Below, piece by piece: positions 26,602 to 35,077 of a DNA stretch of 64,000 bases (positions within the stretch are counted from its first letter, which is position 1; the number at the start of each line of letters is the position of its first letter). The notes beneath the pieces were generated by a model, which was given only the letters and a program-made list of their open reading frames with translations, did no database searches and was not told where the DNA came from. The stretch lies in NCBI GenBank assembly GCA_046349155.1, contig JAXMCW010000002.1:62001-126000 (forward strand). Direction: 5' to 3'. This DNA is from Alsobacter sp046349155 (GTDB lineage Bacteria; Pseudomonadota; Alphaproteobacteria; Rhizobiales; Beijerinckiaceae). The position numbers and the translations under genes are program-made.

Positions 26602-26679
26602 TATGAAGCATTCTGGCGGTGCGCCGTTGCGCGCCGTGCTTCGCCGCCGCCCCCGCCCGGCGGCCTCCGGAGGTGTCCG

Positions 26680-28320
26680 ATGCCGAGCCCGAGCCTCGTC
26701 GACAGCTTCGCCCGCGACAATCTGCCGCCACGCAATCAGTGGCCGGATTTCCTGCTCGACCGGCCCGACTATCGCTATCCCGAGCGGTTCAACTGCGTCA
26801 CGCGCCTGCTGGACGACGCCGTCGCCGACGGTCACGGCGAGAGCCCCTGCATCCTCGCGCCCGGCCTGTCCTGGTCCTATGCCGCCTTCGCCGCGCAGGT
26901 GAACGCGATCGCCAATGTCCTGGTCTCCCGCCATGGCCTGCACCCAGGCCAAAGGGTGCTGCTGCGCGCGCCCAACAACCCCGTGATGATCGCGACATAC
27001 CTCGCCGTCATCAAGGCCGGCGGAATCGTCGTCGCCACGATGCCGCTGCTGCGGGCGCGAGAGCTCTCCGCCATCATCGACAAGGCCCGCATCTCGCTCG
27101 CCGTCTGCGACGCGCGCCTGACCGAGGAGTTGGCCAAGGCCCGGCAGGCGTCCCCGCATCTCGAGCACGTCGTCGTCTTCGGCGACGGGGCCGCGGAGAG
27201 CCTGGAGACATTGGCGGCCGGCGCATCGACGGACTTCGCTGCGTTCGACAGCGCGGCTGACGACGTCTGCCTGATCGGCTTCACCTCGGGCACGACGGGT
27301 GTGCCCAAGGGTACGATGCACTTCCACCGCGACATGCTCGCGATCTGCGACGGCTATGCCCGACACCTGCTTCGCGCCCGGCCGGAGGATCGCTTCATCG
27401 GCTCCCCTCCCATCGCGTTCACGTTCGGGCTGGGCGGCCTCGTCCTGTTCCCGCTCTTCGCTCGCGCCTCGACGGTACTGCTGGAGAAGGCCTCGCCGCC
27501 CGAGTTGCTTTCCGGCGTGGAGAGCTTCAGGGCGACGATCTGTTTCACGGCTCCGACCGCCTACAGGGCCATGATCCCTCTGCTGCCCGGGCGGGACGTC
27601 ACGAGCCTGCGCCTCTGCGTCTCCGCCGGGGAGGCCCTGCCGCGACCGACCTTCGAGGCCTGGAAGGCGGCCACGGGACTCCCGATCGTCGAAGGGATCG
27701 GCGCGACTGAGATGCTGCACATCTTCATCGGCTCGACGCCCGACGACGTCCGCCCCGGCGCGACCGGCCGGCCCGTGCCGGGCTACGAGGCCAAGGTGAT
27801 CGATGCCGCGGGACGCGAGGTGCCGGACGGCACGCCGGGCCGCCTTGCCGTGCGCGGCCCCACGGGTTGCCGCTACCTCGCCGACGACCGCCAGCGCGCC
27901 TACGTGCAGGACGGCTGGAACATCACCGGGGACACCTACATCCGTGATGCCGACGGCTATTTCTGGTACCAGGCCCGCTCCGACGACATGATCATCTCGG
28001 CCGGATACAACATCGCCGGTCCGGAGGTGGAGGCCGCCTTGCTGACCCATCCCGCGGTGCGCGAATGCGGGGTGGTCGGCCAGCCGGATCCGGAGCGCGG
28101 GCAGGTCGTCAAGGCCTATGTGGTCCTCGCGGAGGGCTACGCGCCAGGCGAGGACCTTGTCCGCACGCTCCAGGAGCACGTGAAGGCCGAAATTTCTCCC
28201 TACAAGTATCCGCGCGCCATCGCCTTCGTCGAGGCCTTGCCGCGCACCGACACCGGGAAGCTGCGTCGCACCGTGCTGCGCGAGCAGGCCGCAGGCGACG
28301 CCTTCGGCGCGCCCCGGTGA
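26680..28320 (+). CDS. Aryl-CoA ligase, 2-aminobenzoate/benzoate-CoA ligase-like
   Basis: AMP-forming acyl-CoA synthetase of 546 residues. The N-terminal PPRNQWPDFL and ERFNCVTRLLDD blocks resemble 2-aminobenzoate- and benzoate-CoA ligases. The P-loop is IGFTSGTTGVPKGTMH; the hinge region is GDTYIRDADGYFWYQARSDDMI and the catalytic lysine lies in RTDTGKLRR. The start is set by GGAGG (26669-26673) 6 bp before ATG 26680. It would activate anthranilate or a related aromatic acid before ring attack. The gntR gene follows after 86 bp. The aromatic substrate is inferred from similarity only. Confidence 0.82.
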   Translation: MPSPSLVDSFARDNLPPRNQWPDFLLDRPDYRYPERFNCVTRLLDDAVADGHGESPCILAPGLSWSYAAFAAQVNAIANVLVSRHGLHPGQRVLLRAPNNPVMIATYLAVIKAGGIVVATMPLLRARELSAIIDKARISLAVCDARLTEELAKARQASPHLEHVVVFGDGAAESLETLAAGASTDFAAFDSAADDVCLIGFTSGTTGVPKGTMHFHRDMLAICDGYARHLLRARPEDRFIGSPPIAFTFGLGGLVLFPLFARASTVLLEKASPPELLSGVESFRATICFTAPTAYRAMIPLLPGRDVTSLRLCVSAGEALPRPTFEAWKAATGLPIVEGIGATEMLHIFIGSTPDDVRPGATGRPVPGYEAKVIDAAGREVPDGTPGRLAVRGPTGCRYLADDRQRAYVQDGWNITGDTYIRDADGYFWYQARSDDMIISAGYNIAGPEVEAALLTHPAVRECGVVGQPDPERGQVVKAYVVLAEGYAPGEDLVRTLQEHVKAEISPYKYPRAIAFVEALPRTDTGKLRRTVLREQAAGDAFGAPR

Positions 28321-28338
28321 GGGGCTTCGGAAAGCCCC
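28321..28338 (+). terminator. Small hairpin after the CoA-ligase stop
   Basis: GGGGCTT (28321-28327) and AAGCCCC (28332-28338) form a 7-bp stem directly behind the stop codon. It lacks a T run, so attenuation or mRNA protection is as likely as termination. Confidence 0.3.
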
Positions 28339-28368
28339 TTGCCGCCGTTGACGCGGGTGGGACGATCC

Positions 28369-28381
28369 GTATACCGTATTC
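28369..28381. promoter_or_regulatory. Candidate GntR operator, copy 2
   Basis: GTATACCGTATTC contains the GTATAC core common in FadR-type GntR operators and shares 11 of 13 bases with 26502-26514. It lies 26 bp before the gntR ATG, as expected for autoregulation. Confidence 0.4.
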
Positions 28382-28406
28382 TGATCGGAAGCGCGGTACG
28401 AGCAGC

Positions 28407-29153
28407 ATGGCGCGCAAGGTTCCCCTGCCCGGCGAGGCGCCGACCCGGCTCGCCAAGCCCGACAGCCTGAGCGAGCGAATCTACGGGGATCTGCGCCAGC
28501 GCCTGCAGCGCTGCGAGATCGGGCCGGAGGACAGGCTCGTCGACACCGAGATCGCCGCCGCCTATGGCACCTCGCGCATGCCGGTCCGCGAAGCGCTGCT
28601 GCGTCTCGCGAACGAGGGCTATCTGGCCGGCTCCACGCGCGGCTTCGTGCTGCCCCGGCTCACGGGGGAGGATATTCGCGACATTTTCGAGGTGCGCCGC
28701 CTGCTCGAACCCCAGGCCGCCGGCAACGCCGCCCGCGACCTCGACGAGGCCGGCCGGCGCGAATTGACCAGCGCCCTCGATGAGGCGCGGGCGGCGGCCG
28801 ACGACCCCGACCGCCTGATCCTCGCCAATATCCGCTTCCGCGCCGCCTGGCTCGCGGCCGTCCGCAACACACGCCTCGCGGAAACCATCGCCCGCTTCGT
28901 CGATCACGTGCAGGCGGTGCGCCTCGGCACGTTGGCCGACGCCGGCACGCGGCGGATCGTCATCGCCGGGCTGGAGGGGCTGCATGACGCCTTCATGCGC
29001 CGCGACGCCAAGGCGGCCACCACCCGCATGGCGTCCTTCATGAGGGAGGCCGAGCGCGCCTATGGCCGCATCCACCAGGCTGGGGCGGTCGTCCCGTCAC
29101 GCGCAGCGGCGGTTCGCCAGACCCAGCGCGCCGCCCAGGTTGCCTCGCGGTGA
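28407..29153 (+). CDS. GntR family transcriptional regulator (FadR subfamily)
   Basis: 248 residues. The N-terminal winged helix starts DSLSERIYGDLRQRL, with the recognition helix TSRMPVREALLRLANEGYL. The C-terminal all-helical FCD domain begins DIRDIFEVRRLLEPQAA. FCD metal-binding residues are incomplete: the usual D-x3-H is replaced (ILANIRFRAAW), though later histidines remain (VDHVQ, GLHDAF). Ligands of this class are normally carboxylates. The stop overlaps the next gene as GTGA, so it is the first gene of a four-gene operon that it probably represses. Confidence 0.9.
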   Translation: MARKVPLPGEAPTRLAKPDSLSERIYGDLRQRLQRCEIGPEDRLVDTEIAAAYGTSRMPVREALLRLANEGYLAGSTRGFVLPRLTGEDIRDIFEVRRLLEPQAAGNAARDLDEAGRRELTSALDEARAAADDPDRLILANIRFRAAWLAAVRNTRLAETIARFVDHVQAVRLGTLADAGTRRIVIAGLEGLHDAFMRRDAKAATTRMASFMREAERAYGRIHQAGAVVPSRAAAVRQTQRAAQVASR

Positions 29154-30247
29154 CGGTCCTCCCGCATCCGCTGCGCGGCCCCCACCCTTTCAAGCTCGGG
29201 GTGTTCTCGATGAACGCCGATGGCGGTCTCGCCATCACCGACGTGCCGGAGCGCTGGCGGGCCAGCTGGCAGGACAATCTGGCCGCCGCCCGCATCGCGG
29301 ACGAGGCGGGCCTCGACTTTCTTCTGCCCATCGCGCGGTGGAAGGGTTTCGGCGGCAGGAACCGGGTGCGGGAATGGTCGTTCGAGACCTTCACCTGGGC
29401 GGCGGGGCTTGCCTCCGCCACACGCCGGATCGGGCTCTTCATGACCGTGCACGTGCCCCTCGTGCATCCCCTGCACGCCGCCAAGGCGCTCGCCACGGTC
29501 GACCATGTGAGCGGCGGCCGGGCCGGCCTCAACATCGTGTGCGGCTGGAACCCCCAGGAATTCGCCATGTTCGGCGTGGCGCTCGGCGAGAAGGGTTACG
29601 TGCAGGCGGCGGAGTGGCTCTCCGTCATCGAGCAGGCCTACGCCGCCGACGCCCCCTTCGACTTCAAGGGCGAGTACTACGACCTGAAGGGTGTGGTGAG
29701 CCGGCCCGCGAGCCTGCAGACCCCGCGCCCCGTCACCATGAACGCCGCCTTCGGGGGGCCGGGGCGGGATTTCGCGGCGCGCCACTGCGACTACCTGTTC
29801 TCCACCTTCTCGGACATCGAGGACGGCCGGCGGCATGTCGAGGACATCCGGACGCGCGCACTGGCCGTCGGACGGGACGTCGGCATCTACACCGTTGCCC
29901 ATGTCGTCTGCCGCGAGACGCAGGCGGAAGCCGAGGATTATTACACGAGATACGCGGTGACCGAGGCCGATCACGCCGCCGTGGACGCGCACATGGCGGG
30001 CAAGAAGGAGTTCTCCCGCTCGCATGACGCGCACGCCTACGACCTCTACCGCCAGCGCTTCGCGGGCGGGGCCGGCAGCTATCCGCTGGTGGGCACGCCC
30101 GAGAGGATCGTCGAGGAGATGGGACGCATCGCCGCGCAGGGCTATGCCGGAGCGGCGCTCTCCTTCGTCAACTACACGCAGGAGTTGCCCTTCTTCTGCG
30201 AGCATGTGCTGCCCCTGATGCAGCAAGCGGGGCTGCGCGTGGCATGA
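29150..30247 (+). CDS. LLM-class flavin monooxygenase, RutA-like
   Basis: FMN-dependent group C monooxygenase of 365 residues with a TIM-barrel fold. Similarity to pyrimidine monooxygenase RutA is visible in RWKGFGGRNRVREWSFETF, ATVDHVSGGRAGLNIVCGWNPQEF and the FKGEYYDLKGVVSRP strand. RutA-type enzymes open C-N bonds of uracil-like rings or amides through a flavin peroxide. Start is GTG 29150, overlapping the gntR stop by 4 bp. A flavin reductase partner is not encoded nearby. The target may be an N-containing ring or amide of the compound handled by the cluster. Confidence 0.85.
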   Translation: MTVLPHPLRGPHPFKLGVFSMNADGGLAITDVPERWRASWQDNLAAARIADEAGLDFLLPIARWKGFGGRNRVREWSFETFTWAAGLASATRRIGLFMTVHVPLVHPLHAAKALATVDHVSGGRAGLNIVCGWNPQEFAMFGVALGEKGYVQAAEWLSVIEQAYAADAPFDFKGEYYDLKGVVSRPASLQTPRPVTMNAAFGGPGRDFAARHCDYLFSTFSDIEDGRRHVEDIRTRALAVGRDVGIYTVAHVVCRETQAEAEDYYTRYAVTEADHAAVDAHMAGKKEFSRSHDAHAYDLYRQRFAGGAGSYPLVGTPERIVEEMGRIAAQGYAGAALSFVNYTQELPFFCEHVLPLMQQAGLRVA

Positions 30248-30301
30248 GCCGTCCCTCGTCCTCGCCCAACCCGACCCCGCGCCCCTGCTGAGGAGCCCTC
30301 C

Positions 30302-31159
30302 TTGCTCGATCCCCGCCACCCGACGCTCCGCTATCGCCTCGACAAGGGGGACCGGCTCGGCGTGGCCTGGCTTTCGCTCGGCAGCGTGGCTGTCGCGGAA
30401 CTCGCGGCCCGCGCCCGGCCGGACGCCATCGTGCTCGACCTGCAGCACGGACTCTGGGACCGTCCGGCCATGGAGCACGCCATCGGCGTCATCCCCTCGT
30501 CCGTCCCGGTGCTGGCGAGGGTCGCCGAGAACACGCCCTCCGCGATCGGCCAGGCGCTCGACGCGGGCGCAGAGGGCGTCATCGTTCCGCTCGTGGAGAC
30601 GGCGGAGCAGGCGCGCGCCGCGGTCCGCGCGGCGCACTACCCGCCTCACGGCGAGCGCTCGGGCGGCGGCGTGCGGCCGCTCGCCAACTTCCTGGATTAT
30701 GTCGAGGCCGCGCGGCGCGCCGTCGTCGTGTGCGTGATGATCGAGACCGAGCGCGGCGTCCGCAACGCGAGGGCGATCGCGGCGACCGAGGGCGTCGACC
30801 TGGTGTTCATCGGCACCGGGGACCTCGCCTTGTCGCTCGGCACGTTTCCCGCGTTCGACGAGCGTCACGAGGCCGCCTGCCAGCAAGTCATGGCGGCGTG
30901 CCGGGCCGAATGGACGCTGTGCGGCACCTTCACCGGCTCGACGGAAGCCGCGCGGACCAGGCGCGAGCAGGGGTTCCGCATGGTCGTGACCGCCAACGAT
31001 ATCGACCTCGTCGCCAAGGGCTTCGCCCAGGCGAGCGAGCTCTACGCCGTCCGCCCGGCCCAGCCGCCCGTAGCGCTCGCCGCCGCGCCGGGAGGCCCGC
31101 CCGCTCGCCTGCCGCCTCGCGCCAAGCCGAGCCGGAGCAAGCGACGGCCGAAGCGGTGA
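30302..31159 (+). CDS. HpcH/HpaI aldolase family protein
   Basis: Class II pyruvate-type aldolase, 285 residues. Motifs are DAIVLDLQHGLWDR near residue 40, AGAEGVIVPLVETAEQA, and VVCVMIETERGVRNA with the metal-binding glutamate and downstream GVDLVFIGTGDLALSLG. The TTG start follows GAGGAG at 6 bp. The last 35 residues are a proline- and lysine/arginine-rich tail (ending KPSRSKRRPKR) not part of the fold. It could release pyruvate or glyoxylate from a cleavage product of the pathway. Substrate not predictable. Confidence 0.85.
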   Translation: MLDPRHPTLRYRLDKGDRLGVAWLSLGSVAVAELAARARPDAIVLDLQHGLWDRPAMEHAIGVIPSSVPVLARVAENTPSAIGQALDAGAEGVIVPLVETAEQARAAVRAAHYPPHGERSGGGVRPLANFLDYVEAARRAVVVCVMIETERGVRNARAIAATEGVDLVFIGTGDLALSLGTFPAFDERHEAACQQVMAACRAEWTLCGTFTGSTEAARTRREQGFRMVVTANDIDLVAKGFAQASELYAVRPAQPPVALAAAPGGPPARLPPRAKPSRSKRRPKR

Positions 31160-31226
31160 CTTCCGCCCGCCGGCCGCGACCTGCGGCGATGCGGGCTTCG
31201 TGCATGCTCAACAAGGAGGGGATCCC

Positions 31227-32009
31227 ATGAGCGAGACGCTGCTGAAACTGGCCAAGGCCATCGCCAAGGAAAAGATCAAGGTCATCGACCTCACGCAGAC
31301 CCTGCGTCCGTCGACGCCGGTCATCCAGCTCCCCCCGCCCTTCGCCCCGACCAAGCCCTTCGAGATCTCCGAGATCTCTCGCTACGACGACAAGGGCCCA
31401 GCCTGGTACTGGAACAACTTCGCCTGCGGCGAACACACCGGCACCCATTTCGACGCCCCGATCCACTGGGTGACCGGCAAGGACTACCGCGACGGCGCGA
31501 CCGACACGGTGGACGTGCAGCGCTTCGTCGCCCCGGCCGTCGTGATCGACTGCTCCAAGGAGGCCGCCAAGGACGAGAAGTTCCTGCTCACCCCCAAGCA
31601 CATCAAGGCATGGGAGAAGGAGCACGGCGACATTCCCGCGGGGTCGTGGGTGCTGATGCGCACCGACTGGTCGAAGCGGACCGACCCCGCGCTGTTCCTG
31701 AACATGAAGGAGGACGGCCCGCATGTGCCCGGGCCGAACGCCGACGCGGTGCGCTACCTCGTGGAGGAGCGTGACGTGAACGGGTGGGGCGTGGAGGCCG
31801 TCGGCACGGACGCCGGTCAGGCCTTCTCCTTCGAGCCGCCCTTCCCCGCTCACGCGCTGATGCATGGCTCCAACAAGTTCGGTCTCGCGAGCCTGTGCAA
31901 CCTCGACAAGCTGCCGCCCACCGGATCGGTGCTCATCGCCGCGCCCCTGAAGATCGAGAACGGGTCCGGCAGCCCGCTGCGCGTCCTCGCGCTGGTCCAG
32001 GAGGACTGA
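31227..32009 (+). CDS. Cyclase family metal-dependent hydrolase (kynurenine formamidase/isatin hydrolase-like)
   Basis: 260 residues. The diagnostic metal motif H-x-G-T-H-x-D-x-P-x-H is intact: H70, H74, D76 and H80 in HTGTHFDAPIH. Known members hydrolyse N-formylkynurenine, isatin or cyclic amides. ATG 31227 has AAGGAGGGG 6 bp upstream, much better than the GTG at 31200. Next to an aminobenzoate-CoA-ligase-like gene, a kynurenine or isatin type reaction leading to anthranilate is attractive, but the family is broad and this is inference. Last gene of the gntR operon. Confidence 0.87.
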   Translation: MSETLLKLAKAIAKEKIKVIDLTQTLRPSTPVIQLPPPFAPTKPFEISEISRYDDKGPAWYWNNFACGEHTGTHFDAPIHWVTGKDYRDGATDTVDVQRFVAPAVVIDCSKEAAKDEKFLLTPKHIKAWEKEHGDIPAGSWVLMRTDWSKRTDPALFLNMKEDGPHVPGPNADAVRYLVEERDVNGWGVEAVGTDAGQAFSFEPPFPAHALMHGSNKFGLASLCNLDKLPPTGSVLIAAPLKIENGSGSPLRVLALVQED

Positions 32010-32033
32010 ACACCCAGGACGGGCTTGGGACTT

Positions 32034-32131
32034 GAGCCTGCCGCGTTTCCATGGGAGCGCGGCGGGCCCTCGTTTGATCTTGGCCGCGGGCTTTTCGCGA
32101 GAGTCCGTTCCCACCTGCGCGCGGCAGGCTC
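32034..32131. other. 98-bp nested inverted repeat in an intergenic region
   Basis: Outer arms GAGCCTGCCGCG (32034-32045) and CGCGGCAGGCTC (32120-32131) are perfect complements. Six bases further in on both sides TGGGAGCG (32052-32059) faces CGTTCCCA (32106-32113), complementary with one G-T pair. The symmetry suggests a folded RNA. Apart from this and the small gene at 32333, I see nothing in the 32010-32332 gap. Confidence 0.55.
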
Positions 32132-32332
32132 CGGGTCCAGGCCCGCCATCGCGGTGGGCCGAGCGGACCACCGGGCATTCGGCATGGAACAAACCGTGAT
32201 CCTCGGTCCGCCAAGCCGTCAACGCGCCGGTTACCAGCAAATCGTCTCAAGGTTGATTCAAAAGGCCGGTGGAGCCACCGTCATCGCGACCACGGCATCC
32301 TGCGGTCCTGCAGATGCCCCAGGGAGGTTCCC

Positions 32333-32449
32333 ATGGCTCTCGTTCTCGCGATCGTCTCCGCCGCCTGCCTCGCCCTCTATGTCCAGCTCGGCGCCGCCAT
32401 CCGCCAGCTCGACGAGGCCCAGGCGCTCGGCCGCGTCCAAAGCCACTGA
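32333..32449 (+). CDS. Small single-pass membrane protein, 38 residues
   Basis: The reading frame starts at ATG 32333, 5 bp after a strong GGAGG (32323-32327). The peptide begins MALVLAIVSAACLALYVQLG, one hydrophobic helix, then a short amphipathic tail ending in QSH. The RBS, start and hydrophobic profile support a real gene. It ends 4 bp before the stop of the convergent tssH-like gene. I do not recognise a family. Function unknown. Confidence 0.55.
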   Translation: MALVLAIVSAACLALYVQLGAAIRQLDEAQALGRVQSH

Positions 32450-32453
32450 GACG

Positions 32454-34505
32454 TCAGTAAGCCGTCGGGCGCGTCCCCTGCGCGCGGATGCGGTAGCTGA
32501 GCGCTCCGTCGGCGCCCGGCTCGATCCGAACGAGGTCCACGGGCTCCCCCGACGCCCGATGCGCCAGGATGGCGTCGGCCAAGTCCGGCATCAGCACCTG
32601 AGCCAGCCAATGGTCCACGGTCCTGGCGCCTGCATCGGTCCCCTGGCACTCGGCCACGACGAGATCCACCACCTTCGGGTCATAGGACAGTTCGGCACCG
32701 TGCCGAGCGGCGACCCTCTCCTGCAGGCGTTCCAGCTTCATGGCGACGACCCGGCCCAGCTGCGCCTTGTCGAGAGGCCGGTAGACCGCCACCGCCATGC
32801 GGCCCAGCAAGGCCGGCCGGAAGTGCCGTGACAGGCCGGGGCGGACGGCGGCCAGCATGGCGGAATCGTCCGGTCGCTTGTCAGGATCGGCGCACAGGGT
32901 CTCCACGAGGTCGGACGCTACGTTCGTCGTCACCACGATGATGGTGTTGCGGAAGTCGACGCGGACCCCGTCGGAGTCGTCGAGCATTCCCTTGTCGAAA
33001 ACCTGGTAGAAGAGCTCCAGCACGTCCGGATGGGCCTTTTCGGCCTCGTCGAGGAGGACGACGCAGGATGGCCGCCGGCGCACCGCCTCCGTCAGCACCC
33101 CGCCCTTGCCATGCCCGACATAGCCAGGCGGAGCGCCGCGCAGCCCCGAGACGCTGTGGGCTTCCTGGTACTCGGAAAGGTTGATCGTCACGAGGCTCGC
33201 GGGATCGCCGAACAGCAGGTCGGCGACAGCAATAGCCGTCTCCGTCTTGCCCACGCCGGACGGCCCCACGAGCAGGAAGACGCCTGCAGGAGCCTCTGGC
33301 TCGGTGAGGCCGGCCTGGGCGCTGCGCAGGCGCCGGGCGATCAGGTCGATGGCGGCCTCCTGACCCACGACCCGCACGCGCAGGGATTCGGCCAGACGGC
33401 GCATCGCCTCGTCCGGGTCGCCGCGCATGCGGGAGGCCGGCACGCCCGACATCTCCGAAACGGCGTCGGCGACCGCCCGCTCATCGACCGCAAGCGGCAC
33501 GAGCACCTCCTCGGCCTGCCTCAGCTCGAGTTCGAGCCTCAGTCCATCAAGGGTGTCGGACAGGGCCGGCCCGTCCGCACCACCGGCCAGAACCTTCTCT
33601 TCAAGCTGCCGGATGCGCTCCACCAAAGCAGCCTCCTGCCGCCAGCGCTGCTCGATGGCGGAGAGCGCCTCGCGCGCTTCCTGCAGGCGTGTCCCGAGGT
33701 CGACGCCCGTATCCTCCTCGGTCAGGCCTGAGGACGCGGGGTCGGCCGCGACCCGGCGTTCCAGGCCCGCGACGGTCCGTCGCGCGGCCGCCACCACGGC
33801 GGGCTCGCCGGCCTGCGCCAGCGCGACGCGGGCGCAGGCGCTGTCGAGCGCAGCGATCGCCTTGTCGGGAAAGCGGCGCCAGGCCACATAGCGGCGCGTC
33901 AGCTGGACCGCCTGGCCCTGGGCTCCTCCCCGAACGCGCACGCCGTGGTGTTTCTCCAGCTCCGGCCTGAGCTCGCGCAGGATCGCGAGCGTGGTCGCCT
34001 CGTCCGGCTCCTCGACCCGCACGAGCGCGAAGCGGCGGGCCAGGGCTGCGTCCTTCTCGATGTGCCGCTTGTACTCGCTCCAGGTCGTTGCCCCGATCAC
34101 GCGAACCTCCCCGCGCGCCAGCGCGGGCTTCAGGAGGTTGGCGGCATCGCCGAGACCGGCCGCGCCGCCGGCGCCGATCAGCATGTGCGCCTCGTCGACG
34201 AAAAGGATCACCGGGTGATCAGCCGCCGCCGCATCGGCCAGCAGCGCCTTGATCCGCTTCTCGAACTCGCCACGTACGCCGGATCCGGCCTGAAGCTCCG
34301 CGAGGTCCAGCGGCCGGATCTCGGCGCGGCGCAGGGCCTTGGGGACCAGCCCTTCCGCGATGCGGCGAGCCAGGGCCTCGACGAGGGCAGTCTTGCCGAC
34401 GCCGGGCTCGCCCACGAGGAGCGGATTATTCTGCCGCCTGCGCAGCAGGATTTCGACCAGAGCGTCGAGCTCGGCGTCACGCGAGAAGAGCGGTGTCTCG
34501 GCCAT
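32454..34505 (-). CDS. AAA+ ATPase of the TssH/ClpV type lacking the N-terminal domain
   Basis: Double-ring AAA+ unfoldase, 683 residues. NBD1: Walker A GEPGVGKT (32-39), Walker B ILFVDEAHMLIGAGGAAG, GDAANLLKPALARGE and TTWSEYKRHIEKDAALARR. A reduced coiled-coil middle region covers about 265-345. NBD2: GPSGVGKTET, NLSEYQEAHSVSGLRG and Walker B VVLLDEAEKAHPDV. These blocks are those of T6SS ClpV. Family members have about 850-900 residues; the missing part is the N-terminal Clp_N domain. An in-frame TGA lies only five codons upstream of ATG 34505, so the short form is real. No other T6SS gene is in the window. Confidence 0.85.
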   Translation of the reverse strand: MAETPLFSRDAELDALVEILLRRRQNNPLLVGEPGVGKTALVEALARRIAEGLVPKALRRAEIRPLDLAELQAGSGVRGEFEKRIKALLADAAAADHPVILFVDEAHMLIGAGGAAGLGDAANLLKPALARGEVRVIGATTWSEYKRHIEKDAALARRFALVRVEEPDEATTLAILRELRPELEKHHGVRVRGGAQGQAVQLTRRYVAWRRFPDKAIAALDSACARVALAQAGEPAVVAAARRTVAGLERRVAADPASSGLTEEDTGVDLGTRLQEAREALSAIEQRWRQEAALVERIRQLEEKVLAGGADGPALSDTLDGLRLELELRQAEEVLVPLAVDERAVADAVSEMSGVPASRMRGDPDEAMRRLAESLRVRVVGQEAAIDLIARRLRSAQAGLTEPEAPAGVFLLVGPSGVGKTETAIAVADLLFGDPASLVTINLSEYQEAHSVSGLRGAPPGYVGHGKGGVLTEAVRRRPSCVVLLDEAEKAHPDVLELFYQVFDKGMLDDSDGVRVDFRNTIIVVTTNVASDLVETLCADPDKRPDDSAMLAAVRPGLSRHFRPALLGRMAVAVYRPLDKAQLGRVVAMKLERLQERVAARHGAELSYDPKVVDLVVAECQGTDAGARTVDHWLAQVLMPDLADAILAHRASGEPVDLVRIEPGADGALSYRIRAQGTRPTAY

Positions 34506-34701
34506 CTGGCGCGCCCCGGGTCAGCCGCCGCCCGCGAATCGCCATCCGGCTCCGGACGGCCCGGCGCTTCCTGCATCGCCTCGCCGGCCAGCCCGTGCAA
34601 GCGGGCCGTGGCGCGGGGCTGCCTGTGACACAGTTCGCAGCGCGGATCCGGGGACGCGGCGAGATTGGCGTCACCCACCCATTGGCCCGACGAGGCGCAT
34701 C

Positions 34702-34917
34702 ATGGCCTATCCCCGCGAGATCACCCGGATCGAACCGGCACAAGGACTTGTCCTGTTCGGGGACGGCGAGACCGGGGCCATCGTCCAGTGGATGGACGGC
34801 GCGGGCTGGTTCCACGAGCATCCGGTGGACGGCGCCCTCGCCCTTATCGTGAAGGACCCGGTGGACGGCTACCACACGATAGACCTGCGACACATCCGGC
34901 GCTCTGGCTGCTGCTGA
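34702..34917 (+). CDS. Small hypothetical protein, 71 residues
   Basis: ATG 34702 opens a frame of 71 codons with ordinary coding composition: MAYPREITRIEPAQGLVLFG, an acidic aromatic middle (IVQWMDGAGWFHEH) and a C-terminus RRSGCC. It is divergent from the tssH-like gene (196 bp between start codons, in which I see no further feature). Not recognised; a role with the ATPase would be a guess. Confidence 0.5.
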   Translation: MAYPREITRIEPAQGLVLFGDGETGAIVQWMDGAGWFHEHPVDGALALIVKDPVDGYHTIDLRHIRRSGCC

Positions 34918-35077
34918 GGCACTCTCCGTTCAGGGGCAGCGTGGCGCAGGCCCGCCGGTGGACCGCCGAGCCCCGCGAGCCGTCCCGTCGTGGGATGTCT
35001 GCAAAAAAGGGCGGACCGCGCCCGTAGTCCGGGCGGCCGCCTCGTTCAACGCCGCTTTGCGACGCCTGCGAGCGCGT

